Positions 41,777 through 49,671 of a stretch of 64,000 nt of DNA are shown here, piece after piece (the first letter of the stretch is position 1; each line of letters begins with the position of its first letter). Both the position numbers and the translations under genes were made by a program. A model generated the notes under the pieces. The model saw only the letters and a list, made by a program, of their open reading frames with translations, made no database searches and had not been told where the DNA came from. The stretch comes from Promicromonospora sp. AC04. GTDB taxonomy: Bacteria > Actinomycetota > Actinomycetes > Actinomycetales > Cellulomonadaceae. The stretch spans positions 372,001 through 436,000 of the forward strand of contig NZ_QBUG01000004.1 in assembly GCF_003058225.1 (NCBI RefSeq). Direction: 5' to 3'.

Positions 41777-43531
41777 CTAGGGCGCCGACGCGGTCGCTTC
41801 GGCGTCCGCCGCGAGGTGCGCCAGCCAGCCGCCCGACGCCGTGATGTCGCGGGCCCCGTCGAGAGCCGCGGGCTCGCACAGAAAGCCGGGGACCTCGGTG
41901 TTGTCGGCCAGCAGCACCTTGCCGATCGTCATGGGTGCAGGAACCGATGCGACGAAGTCGCCGAACCCAGCCGTCGGCAGCTCCCACACCTCGGCCTTGA
42001 TCGGGGCACCGCCGTCGGCCACGCGGACCAGGCCCGGCTTGGCCGGGGTCGTGTCCAGGGCGAAGAGCCGGTAGCCGGGAGCGGTGGTGGTCGTCGCGAC
42101 CAGGCGGCCGCCCCGGTCGACGAGCTGGTGGTTGAGCGGCTGCCCGCTCAGGTGCGCCCCGACCACCGCGAGCGGCACCGATGCCCGGGGGGCCGCTGCG
42201 TGCCGCACCGATCCGGGCCGCATCGGCTCGGAGCTCTCCGCGAGAAGCTCGGCAACACCCGCGAGCAGGCCGTCGCTGAACGCCGGCCCGACGAGCTGCA
42301 CCCCGAACGGCAGCCCCTCCACGTGTCCCGCGGGCACCGCCAGGGCGGCCATGTCCAGGAGGTTCGCGAAGTTGGTGAACCGGCCCAGGTCGGAGTTCAC
42401 GCCCACCGGGTCGGCCTCGACCTCGGCGAGGGTGGGATGCCGCGTCGTCGTCGGGAGCAGCAGCACGTCCGTGCCCGCGAGCGCCGTGCGGGCGGCCAGG
42501 CCGAGCTCGTCGAGCCGGGCCATGTCCGCGAAGAGCTCGTGCGCCAGTGGCGCGGCCGCCTTGCCGATGATCGCGCCGACCACGGGGTCGACGTCGTCGG
42601 GGTGGCGCGCGACGAACTCGCCGACGGCGGCATACCGCTCGGCGACGAACGCCCCCTCGTACAGCAGCCGCGCGGCGGCCAGCAGGGGCGCGACGTCGAC
42701 CCGGCGTACCCGTGCGCCTGCGCCGGCCAGGCGGTCGGCTGCCGCCTCGAACGCCTCCGCCCAGCCGGGCGCGAGCGGTCCCAGCGCCTCAGGGGCCGGG
42801 ACCCCGACGACGGGCGGGCCGCCGTCGCCGTCATCGCGACGGACCGCGTCCCAGCCCGGGGGCAGGTCGCGCGCCAGGGGGTCGACGCCGTCCGGTCCGG
42901 CCAGGCCGAGCAGTGCCCGGCGCGCCGTGGCCAGGTCCCTGGCCAGCACCGTCACGCAGTCGAGCGAGCGGCACGCCGGCACGACGCCGGTCGCGGGCAC
43001 CACGCCGCGGGTCGCCTTGATCCCGACGAGCCCGTGCAGGGCCGCCGGCACCCGGCCCGAACCGGCCGTGTCGGTGCCGAGCGCGACGTCGACGATGCCC
43101 AGCGCCACCGCGACGGCGGAGCCGCTCGACGACCCGCCGGAGATCCGCTCCGGCGCCGTCGCGTGCCGCACCGCGCCGTACGGGCTGCGCGTCCCCACGA
43201 GGCCGGTCGCGAACTGGTCGAGGTTCGTGGTGCCGAGCACCAGCGCACCGGCCGCGCGCAGGCGGGCGACCGCCGTCGCGTCGCGCTCGGGCAAGTAGGC
43301 GAACGCCGGGCAGGCCGCCGTCGTCGGCAGCCCGGCGACGTCGATGTTGCCCTTCACCGCCGCGAGCAGGCCGGCCAGCGGCAGCTCCTCCCCCGCCTCG
43401 AGCCGCCTGCTGACCTCGTCGGCCTCGGCCAGGACGTCCGCGCGCGGACGGAGGTCGATCCACACCTCGGGCCGGTCCACCTCGGCGACCCGGGCGTACG
43501 CGGCCTCCACCCGCTCCGCCAGCGCGTTCAC
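41777..43531 (-). CDS. atzF: Allophanate hydrolase
   Basis: The 584-residue protein is a full-length AtzF-type enzyme: an amidase-signature domain with the Lys-Ser-Ser triad K60, S134 and S158 (the same 74- and 24-residue spacing as AtzF), the RSLDC block, and the C-terminal AtzF domain of about 130 residues. It hydrolyses allophanate to ammonia and carbon dioxide, the last step of urea-amidolyase and guanidine-degradation pathways. Its GTG start overlaps the carboxylase stop by 4 nt, so it is the last gene of the operon. Confidence 0.95.
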   Translation of the reverse strand: MNALAERVEAAYARVAEVDRPEVWIDLRPRADVLAEADEVSRRLEAGEELPLAGLLAAVKGNIDVAGLPTTAACPAFAYLPERDATAVARLRAAGALVLGTTNLDQFATGLVGTRSPYGAVRHATAPERISGGSSSGSAVAVALGIVDVALGTDTAGSGRVPAALHGLVGIKATRGVVPATGVVPACRSLDCVTVLARDLATARRALLGLAGPDGVDPLARDLPPGWDAVRRDDGDGGPPVVGVPAPEALGPLAPGWAEAFEAAADRLAGAGARVRRVDVAPLLAAARLLYEGAFVAERYAAVGEFVARHPDDVDPVVGAIIGKAAAPLAHELFADMARLDELGLAARTALAGTDVLLLPTTTRHPTLAEVEADPVGVNSDLGRFTNFANLLDMAALAVPAGHVEGLPFGVQLVGPAFSDGLLAGVAELLAESSEPMRPGSVRHAAAPRASVPLAVVGAHLSGQPLNHQLVDRGGRLVATTTTAPGYRLFALDTTPAKPGLVRVADGGAPIKAEVWELPTAGFGDFVASVPAPMTIGKVLLADNTEVPGFLCEPAALDGARDITASGGWLAHLAADAEATASAP

Positions 43532-46500
43532 GCCGCCATCTCCTCTGCCACGACCACGAGCACCCGCCCCGGCCCCACCTGCTCGCCGGTATCCACGTGC
43601 ACGGAGGTGACGACGCCGTACGCCGTCGCAGTGACTGGTGCTTCCATCTTCATTGCCTCCAGGGTGATGAGGGTGTCGCCGGGTACCACCGCGTCGCCCG
43701 GTTCGACGTCGACGCGGAACACCGTGCCGACGAACGGCGCCTCGACGCCGTGCGCGCCGGGCGGGACCGGCACGCCGTCTCCCGCGGGCGCCGGGGCCGG
43801 CTCCGGCCGCGGCTCGAACTCGCCGGCCGCCGCCCAGGCGTCACGCTCGGCCTGGAACGCTGCTGCCTGCCGCTCGCGGAACCCGGCGATCGGCTCGTCG
43901 TTCTGCTCGAGGAACCGCTGGTACTCGGCGAGCGCGAACTCGCCCTCCTCCACCCGCAGCTCGAGGCGGCCGGCCGCGGCCTGGTCGCGCAGCTCCCCGA
44001 GCTCCGCGGACGACACCGGATACCAGCGGATCCGGTCGAAGAACCGCAGCAGCCACGGGGTTCCCGGCCGGAACGAGCCGCGCTGCGCGTGCGTGGACCA
44101 CACCTGGGTGGTGCGGCCCACGAACTGGTAACCGCCCGGCCCCTCCATCCCGTAGATGCACAGGTAGGCGCCGCCGATGCCCACGGCGTTCTGGGGCGTC
44201 CAGGTGCGCGCCGGGTTGTACTTGGTGGTCACGAGCCGGTGGCGCGGGTCCAGCGGGGTGGCCACCGGAGCGCCGAGGTACACGTCGCCAAGCCCCAGCA
44301 CCAGGTACTCGGCGTCGAAGACGGTCCGGTAGACGTCCTCGACCGTGTCCAGCCCGTTGATCCGGCGGATGAACTCGATGTTCCAGGGGCACCACGGGGC
44401 GTCGTCGCGCACACCCGCCATGTACCGGCGGATGGCCTCGCGCGTGGCCGGGTCGTCCCACGACAGCGGCAGCCACACGGTGCGTGAGGGCACCACGAGC
44501 TCGGCGGTGGGCGGCAGCGCGGCGTCGACCTCGCGGACCAGGTCCAGGGCCTGCCGCAGCGTCAGCACCGCCGGGTCGAGGTGCACCTGCAGGGACCGGA
44601 TGCCGGGTGTCAGGTCGAGCACGCCCGCGGCCCGCAGCGCTCGGGTCACCACCGGGTCGTACGTGCTCGCGGCGTCGCGCGGCACGCCGAGCCGTTGGTA
44701 CAGACCCTCGGCCAGCGCGTGCACGCGCATGCGCGTGGCGACGTCGAGCTGCATGGGGCCGTACTCGACGAGCAGGTTGTCGTCGCCGCTGCGCCGGTAG
44801 GTGACCTCCGGCGATACCTGCGTGCCCGAGCGGGTGACGGCCGGGACCCGGGCGAGCACACCGCCGTCGGACACGGCGGCGCGGTCCGCCGCGGCCGGCC
44901 GCAGCGGTGCGGCACGCAGGGCGTCCGCCTGCGCCTCCGTGACGGGGACGAAGCGGACCGTGTCGCCGGGCCGCAGCTGGCCGAGCTTCCACAGGTGCCC
45001 CACCGCCACGGTCGCCGGACAGGTGAAGCCGCCCAGGCTGGGCCCGTCGGGCCCCAGGAGGATCGGCAGGTCCCCGGTGTAGTCGACGGCGCCGACGGCG
45101 TACGGCGTGTCGTGGATGTTCGACGGGTGCAGGCCCGCCTCACCGCCGTCGGACCGCGCCCACGTGGGCCTCGGGCCCACGAGCCGCACGCCCGTGCGCG
45201 CCGAGTTGAAGTGCACCTCCCAGTCGGTGGCGTAGAACTCGGCCATGTCGTCGACCGTGAAGAACTCGGGCGCCGCGTGCGGCCCCTCCAAGGCCGCGAC
45301 CTCCCACCGTTCGGGAAACCCCGGCCGCTCCTCCGGCGGCACGCCCACAGCCTGCCCGACGCCGGACGGGTCGCCCAGGCGCACCACGTCACCCGTGCGC
45401 AGGGGCGCCCCGGTGGTGCCGCCGATCTCGCCCAGGTCGAAGGTCGCCGCCGAACCCAGGACCTGCGGCGCGTCGAGCCCGCCGGCCACCAGCACGTAGG
45501 TGCGCATGCCGCGGGTCGGGGCGCCGACGTCGAGCACGGCGCCCGGCTCCAGGGCGAGCGGCTCCCACTGGGGCACCGGAACGCCGTCGACCGTCACCGG
45601 CGCGGGCGCACCCGTGACCATCACAGTGGCGGCCGTGCGGAACCGCAGCGCCGGGCCAAGGAGCGTGCACTCCAGGCCGGGCGCCCCCTCGGGGTTGCCC
45701 AGGGCCCGGTTGCCGAGGCGGAACGACAGGTCGTCCATCGGCCCCGACGGCGGGATGCCCACGTGCCACAACCCCGTACGGCCCGGCCAGTCCTGGATGG
45801 TGGTCAGCATGCCGGGCCGCACCACCTCGAACCGCGCCGAGGCGTCCGCCACCTGCGCCAGCGTCCCGGTGTCGTGGCGCGCGGCGACGACATCCGGGTG
45901 GTCCGGCAGCGCGGCGAGCAAGCCCAGGTTGGTGGCCACGCCGTCGATGCGGGAGTCGCCGAGGCCACGGGCGAGGACGGCCCAGGCCTGCTCGCGGTCC
46001 TCGCCCTGGGCGATCACCTTGGCCAGCAGGGGGTCGTAGTGGGCCGAGACGGTGGTACCGGCCTCGACCCAGGTGTCGACGCGGACGTCCGCAGGGAACG
46101 CGGCGTGCGTGATCGTCCCAGCGCTGGGGGTGTTGTCCCGGTCGGGGTTCTCCGCGTAGACGCGAGCCTCGACGGCCGCCCCGCGGGGGGCGCGCGGGGC
46201 GTCGAGCCACTCGCGCACCATGCCGGCGTCGCCACCGGCGAGCCGCAGCATCCACGCGACGAGGTCGACGTCGTAGACGGCCTCGGTGACGGGGTGCTCC
46301 ACCTGGAGGCGCGTGTTCACCTCGAGGAACGAGGCCTCCGCGCGCTCGGCGTCGTAGACGTACTCCACCGTGCCGGCCGAGCGGTAGCCCACGGACGCGG
46401 CGAGGTCGCGCGCGGCGTCGGCGATCCGGGTGCGGACGGCGTCCGGGAGGTGCGGCGCGGGCGCCTCTTCGACCACCTTCTGGTTCCGGCGCTGCAGGGA

Positions 46501-47196
46501 GCAGTCCCGGTCACCAAGCGTCACGACGCCGCCCGCGCCGTCGCCGAACACCTGCACCTCGATGTGGCGTGCGTGCTCGACGAGCCGCTCCAGGAAGACG
46601 TCGGCGGTGCCGAACCCCGCCGCAGCCGTGCGGCGCACCGCGTCCCAGGCGGCGACCAGCTCGTCGGCGTCCCGGCAGGCCCGCATCCCGATGCCGCCGC
46701 CGCCGGCGGTGGCCTTCAGCATCACCGGGAACCCGATCCACTCGGCCTCCGCCACCGCATGGTCGACGTCGGTGAGCAGACCGGTCCCGGCGAGCAAGGG
46801 GACCCCGGCTGCCTGCGCTGCGGCCCGCGCGGTGTGCTTGGCGCCGAACAGCTCCAGGTGCTCCGGCGTCGGCCCGGCGAACGCGAGCCCGGCCGCCTCG
46901 ACCTGGCGGGCGAAGCCCGCGTTCTCGGACAGGAAGCCGTATCCGGGGTGGATCGCGCCCGCACCGGTGCGCAGCGCGGCCTCCACCACCAGGTCGCCAC
47001 GCAGGTAGCTCTGCGCTGCGGGGGCGGGCCCCAGCGGCACGGCCTCGTCGGCCAGGTGCACGTGCAGGGCCCCGGCGTCGGCCGCCGAGTGGACCGCGAC
47101 GGTACGCAGGCCGAGGGCGCGCGCCGTCCGGATGATCCGTACCGCTATCTCGCCGCGGTTGGCGACGAGCAGCGTGTCGTAGGGCAGCCCCGTCAT
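43528..47196 (-). CDS. Biotin-dependent urea/guanidine carboxylase
   Basis: The 1222-residue enzyme has a biotin carboxylase domain (VANRGEIAVRIIRTARALG, GGGGIGMRA, EVNTRLQVEHPVTE; about 1-450), AHS2- and AHS1-type carboxyltransferase domains (GIPPSGPMDDLSFRLGNRALGN and GDDNLLVEYGPMQLDV; CPWNIEFIRRINGL, TKYNPARTWTPQNAVGIGG), and a C-terminal biotinyl domain with the biotin lysine K1183 in EAMKM. It makes allophanate from urea, or carboxyguanidine from guanidine. Two DUF1989 genes in the same operon favour guanidine. ATG 47196 overlaps the previous stop by 4 nt. Confidence 0.93.
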   Translation of the reverse strand: MTGLPYDTLLVANRGEIAVRIIRTARALGLRTVAVHSAADAGALHVHLADEAVPLGPAPAAQSYLRGDLVVEAALRTGAGAIHPGYGFLSENAGFARQVEAAGLAFAGPTPEHLELFGAKHTARAAAQAAGVPLLAGTGLLTDVDHAVAEAEWIGFPVMLKATAGGGGIGMRACRDADELVAAWDAVRRTAAAGFGTADVFLERLVEHARHIEVQVFGDGAGGVVTLGDRDCSLQRRNQKVVEEAPAPHLPDAVRTRIADAARDLAASVGYRSAGTVEYVYDAERAEASFLEVNTRLQVEHPVTEAVYDVDLVAWMLRLAGGDAGMVREWLDAPRAPRGAAVEARVYAENPDRDNTPSAGTITHAAFPADVRVDTWVEAGTTVSAHYDPLLAKVIAQGEDREQAWAVLARGLGDSRIDGVATNLGLLAALPDHPDVVAARHDTGTLAQVADASARFEVVRPGMLTTIQDWPGRTGLWHVGIPPSGPMDDLSFRLGNRALGNPEGAPGLECTLLGPALRFRTAATVMVTGAPAPVTVDGVPVPQWEPLALEPGAVLDVGAPTRGMRTYVLVAGGLDAPQVLGSAATFDLGEIGGTTGAPLRTGDVVRLGDPSGVGQAVGVPPEERPGFPERWEVAALEGPHAAPEFFTVDDMAEFYATDWEVHFNSARTGVRLVGPRPTWARSDGGEAGLHPSNIHDTPYAVGAVDYTGDLPILLGPDGPSLGGFTCPATVAVGHLWKLGQLRPGDTVRFVPVTEAQADALRAAPLRPAAADRAAVSDGGVLARVPAVTRSGTQVSPEVTYRRSGDDNLLVEYGPMQLDVATRMRVHALAEGLYQRLGVPRDAASTYDPVVTRALRAAGVLDLTPGIRSLQVHLDPAVLTLRQALDLVREVDAALPPTAELVVPSRTVWLPLSWDDPATREAIRRYMAGVRDDAPWCPWNIEFIRRINGLDTVEDVYRTVFDAEYLVLGLGDVYLGAPVATPLDPRHRLVTTKYNPARTWTPQNAVGIGGAYLCIYGMEGPGGYQFVGRTTQVWSTHAQRGSFRPGTPWLLRFFDRIRWYPVSSAELGELRDQAAAGRLELRVEEGEFALAEYQRFLEQNDEPIAGFRERQAAAFQAERDAWAAAGEFEPRPEPAPAPAGDGVPVPPGAHGVEAPFVGTVFRVDVEPGDAVVPGDTLITLEAMKMEAPVTATAYGVVTSVHVDTGEQVGPGRVLVVVAEEMAA

Positions 47197-47861
47197 GCGC
47201 GCGTCACGATCACCCGGACGGGCGTCGGGTCGAACCCGTTGCACGGGTTGTTGATCTGCGGGCAGTTGGAGATCAGCACGAGCACGTCGCGCTCGGCCCG
47301 CACGGAGACGGCGAGGCCAGGGGCGGAGATCCCGTCCACGATGCCGAGCGCGCCGTCCGGGTCCACGGGCACGTTCATGAACCAGTTGATGTTCGAGACC
47401 AGGTCGCGCTTGCCCAGCCCGTGTCGGGAGCCGCCCAGCAGGAAGTTCTCCACGCAGGCGTGCTGGGCCCGCGTGTGGTGCCCGTAGCGCAGGGTGTTGG
47501 ACTCCTTGGAACAGGCGCCGCCCAGGGTGTCGTGCCGGCCGCAGGTGTCGGCCACGACGGTCATCAGCGGGCCGTGCTCGGCATCGCGGAGCACGCTGCC
47601 GGTCGTGAGGTAGATCGTGTCCTGGCCCTGGAGGGTGTCGGGGGCGCTGTACCGGAGCTCGGTGTCGTGCGCGTCGTAGACCAGGAAATCGACTGCCTGG
47701 TTGCCGCCCACGTCCACCATCGTGAGCGTGTCTCCGGCGGCTATCACCCGGGTCCAGGGGTTGCGGGCAGCCACTGTCTCGTCGTGGATCACGACGGCGT
47801 CCGCGGCGACCTCGGGGGGAACGATCGCGAGCGGGTCGGCGGTGGCTGGGGCTACGGTCAT
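47193..47861 (-). CDS. DUF1989 protein, CgdA/CgdB-type carboxyguanidine deiminase subunit
   Basis: The 222-residue product belongs to the urea-amidolyase-associated/DUF1989 family, with GGNQAVDFLVYDAHD, DTLGGACSKESN, YGHHTRAQHACVENFL and NINWFMNVPVDPDG. The conserved Cys and His residues in these blocks probably bind metal. Members encoded with urea-type carboxylases form the heteromeric carboxyguanidine deiminase. It is coupled to both neighbours by ATGA overlaps. This looks like the UAAP2 subtype. Confidence 0.88.
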   Translation of the reverse strand: MTVAPATADPLAIVPPEVAADAVVIHDETVAARNPWTRVIAAGDTLTMVDVGGNQAVDFLVYDAHDTELRYSAPDTLQGQDTIYLTTGSVLRDAEHGPLMTVVADTCGRHDTLGGACSKESNTLRYGHHTRAQHACVENFLLGGSRHGLGKRDLVSNINWFMNVPVDPDGALGIVDGISAPGLAVSVRAERDVLVLISNCPQINNPCNGFDPTPVRVIVTRA

Positions 47862-48715
47862 CGGTCGGCTCCTGAGGTGCGGCGGTGTGCTGTCGAGTTC
47901 TCGTACGCCCGTCGCCCCTCGGGCGTGGCGCCCCACGCGGGGTCCCCGGGCGCGGTCGGCGCCCCGGGCCAGGCCACGACGTCGAGCGGGCCGGCGGTGA
48001 ACTCCGGCCGCGGGTCCAGCGGGTGGGCGGTGCTCGCGAGCAGCACGATCAGCGGGAGCTCGGCCGCGAGGGTGATGCTCGCGGGGCCGGACGAGCCCAC
48101 GAAGGCGGGCCGCCCGGCGTCGGACACCGACACGCCCTCGAAGAAGGTGACGCTCGGGGGGAGGTCGCGCCGCGTCAGACCGTGCTTGGCGGCGGCGAGC
48201 GCAAAGAGCTCGCGTCCGGCGGGGCTGGGGCCGAAGACGTCGCCGCTGCCGTAGCGCTCCACGTTGCGGGCCAGCGTGGAGGTCCCGAACAGGGCGTCAT
48301 GGCGCGGCGCGGCGGCGGAGTTGTCCGCCGTGTCCTCGACGATCGTCGCGAGCGCGCGGCCCTGGTCGGACAGGAGCAGGTGGCCGGCAGTGAGGAAGGC
48401 CTGCCACTGCACCTTGACCGTGTCCGCGACGTTGAGGCGCTCGGTCGGCTGATCGGCGTGGAACACCAGCAGGTGCGCGCAGCCGTTGCCCGTCGTGTCC
48501 CGCACGCGGAGGCGGGTACCCGCCGCGACCACCAGGCTCGTGTACCCGCCGGGCGGCACGGTCTCGGCCCAGACGAGGTCACCCGCCGAGACGCCCGGCG
48601 GCAGGTCGCCCGCGTAGGCGGACGCGGGGTGCAGCACCCGGGGCAGCTCGGCGGCCGCAGCCCGCTCCTGCTCGCGGGCGTGGGCCTTCGCGCCCGCGGT
48701 GGTCGCGGTGGTCAT
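47858..48715 (-). CDS. DUF1989 protein, second CgdA/CgdB-type subunit
   Basis: The 285-residue paralogue of the next gene product (UAAP1 subtype) has GNGCAHLLVFHADQPTERLNVADTVKVQ, HDALFGTST, HGLTRRDLPPSVTFFEGVSV and LRVRDTTGNG. It is the first gene of the four-gene operon and should form the carboxyguanidine deiminase with its partner, releasing ammonia from carboxyguanidine to give allophanate. AGGAGG lies 4 nt before the ATG at 48715. Its promoter region holds a palindrome, see next entry. Confidence 0.87.
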   Translation of the reverse strand: MTTATTAGAKAHAREQERAAAAELPRVLHPASAYAGDLPPGVSAGDLVWAETVPPGGYTSLVVAAGTRLRVRDTTGNGCAHLLVFHADQPTERLNVADTVKVQWQAFLTAGHLLLSDQGRALATIVEDTADNSAAAPRHDALFGTSTLARNVERYGSGDVFGPSPAGRELFALAAAKHGLTRRDLPPSVTFFEGVSVSDAGRPAFVGSSGPASITLAAELPLIVLLASTAHPLDPRPEFTAGPLDVVAWPGAPTAPGDPAWGATPEGRRAYENSTAHRRTSGADR

Positions 48716-48744
48716 GACGCCTCCTGGGGTTTCTCCATGGGTTT

Positions 48745-48758
48745 CTGTCGAATGACAG
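48745..48758. promoter_or_regulatory. TetR operator, copy 1 (carboxylase operon)
   Basis: CTGTCGAATGACAG is an inverted repeat 30 bp upstream of the first DUF1989 gene, in the divergent region with tetR. It differs at only two positions from the palindrome at 49537-49550. An adjoining TTT/GAA extends it slightly. Confidence 0.65.
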
Positions 48759-48836
48759 GAATAGGTTTTCGCCCGCGTGTTTCCCCCGGGCGCACGGCGA
48801 GGTAAATCCTGAGTTACACCAGGTAGCGTCAGGCGA

Positions 48837-49556
48837 GTGACCTCCTCGATCGTCCGCCAGGGCGCCACGCCCGCGCCGCGGCGCCCCGGCCGCCCCCGCG
48901 CCGACGGCGCCTCGCCCACGGGGCGCGGCACCGAGTCGGACCTCCTGTCCGCGGCGGCGCGCCTCTTCTGCACGGTGGGCTACACGGCCACGTCGACCCG
49001 CGCGATCGCCGACGCCGCCGGTGTGCGCCAGGCGTCGATGTACCACTGGTTCGGGACCAAGTCCGCGATCCTCCAGCGGCTGCTGCTCGACTCCGTCGAG
49101 CCCTCGCTCGAGTCGGCGCGGCTGCTGCTCGCCCGGCCGGAGGCGCCGGCGGTACGACTCTGGGCGCTCGCTCGGCTCGACGTCGAGCTGCTCTGCTCGG
49201 GCGACCTCAACATCGGCGCGCTGTACCTCCTGCCCGAGGTGGCCGGGGAAGGGTTCGAGGCCTTTCGCGAGCATCGCGAGCAGCTGCGCGCCGCGTACGG
49301 CGAGCTGGTCTCGGGCGCGGTCGGGTCCGACGCCGGGCACGACGCCGCCGCGGTGGTCCTGACCTTCGTGGAGAGCGTGATCCTGCGGCGCCGCGACGAG
49401 CCGGAGCTCGACGCCGCACAGGCGGGGCAGCGCTATGCGGATCTCGCGCTGCGGCTGCTGGGGCTCGACGACGACGCCGTCGCCCGAGCCCGCGAGGCGG
49501 GCTCCGCACTGGCGGACGAGGCCCGCCCAAAGAAACCTGTCGACCGACAGAATTAA
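48837..49556 (+). CDS. TetR family regulator of the carboxylase/transport island
   Basis: The 239-residue protein has a TetR helix-turn-helix (LLSAAARLFCTVGYTATSTRAIADAAGVRQASMYHWFGTKSAILQRLL) after a basic Pro/Arg-rich extension. It is divergent from the carboxylase operon and 116 bp before the symporter gene, with matching palindromes in front of both, so it likely controls them. The GTG is 7 nt after TAGCGT (leaderless). Its last codons contain the second palindrome. Confidence 0.9.
   Translation: MTSSIVRQGATPAPRRPGRPRADGASPTGRGTESDLLSAAARLFCTVGYTATSTRAIADAAGVRQASMYHWFGTKSAILQRLLLDSVEPSLESARLLLARPEAPAVRLWALARLDVELLCSGDLNIGALYLLPEVAGEGFEAFREHREQLRAAYGELVSGAVGSDAGHDAAAVVLTFVESVILRRRDEPELDAAQAGQRYADLALRLLGLDDDAVARAREAGSALADEARPKKPVDRQN
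49537..49550. promoter_or_regulatory. TetR operator, copy 2 (symporter gene)
   Basis: CTGTCGACCGACAG, a perfect palindrome with 6-bp arms, overlaps the last codons of tetR and lies 122 bp before the symporter start. Twelve of 14 bases equal those of copy 1 at 48745-48758. Confidence 0.6.
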
Positions 49557-49590
49557 CGCAGTCGTTCCACACGTGCGACACGGGTGTGAC

Positions 49591-49641
49591 GCGCGGCGAG
49601 GTGAATGGGTCCTGCTACCGGACCCCATCCAACCGCCGCGC
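49591..49641 (+). other. Hairpin in the symporter 5' leader
   Basis: GCGCGGCG pairs with CGCCGCGC at the base, and ATGGGTCC with GGACCC(C)AT at the tip around a 7-nt loop (TGCTACC). It lies between the operator and the symporter ribosome site (GAGGAG). It does not match a guanidine riboswitch that I know. Confidence 0.5.
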
Positions 49642-49671
49642 GCCACGCGGCCCTCTTTCGAGGAGCCACCC

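Noticed and set aside
41816-44131. 771-residue plus-strand frame
   Set aside because: It runs antisense to atzF and the carboxylase and lacks a plausible protein composition.
44581-47487. 968-residue plus-strand frame
   Set aside because: It is the antisense shadow of the biotin-dependent carboxylase, a usual effect of high GC; it has Arg/Gly/His-rich composition and no motifs.
49591-49641. Guanidine riboswitch before the symporter
   Set aside because: The hairpin lacks the ACGR loops of the guanidine-II type and the conserved core of guanidine-I; I treat it only as a hairpin.
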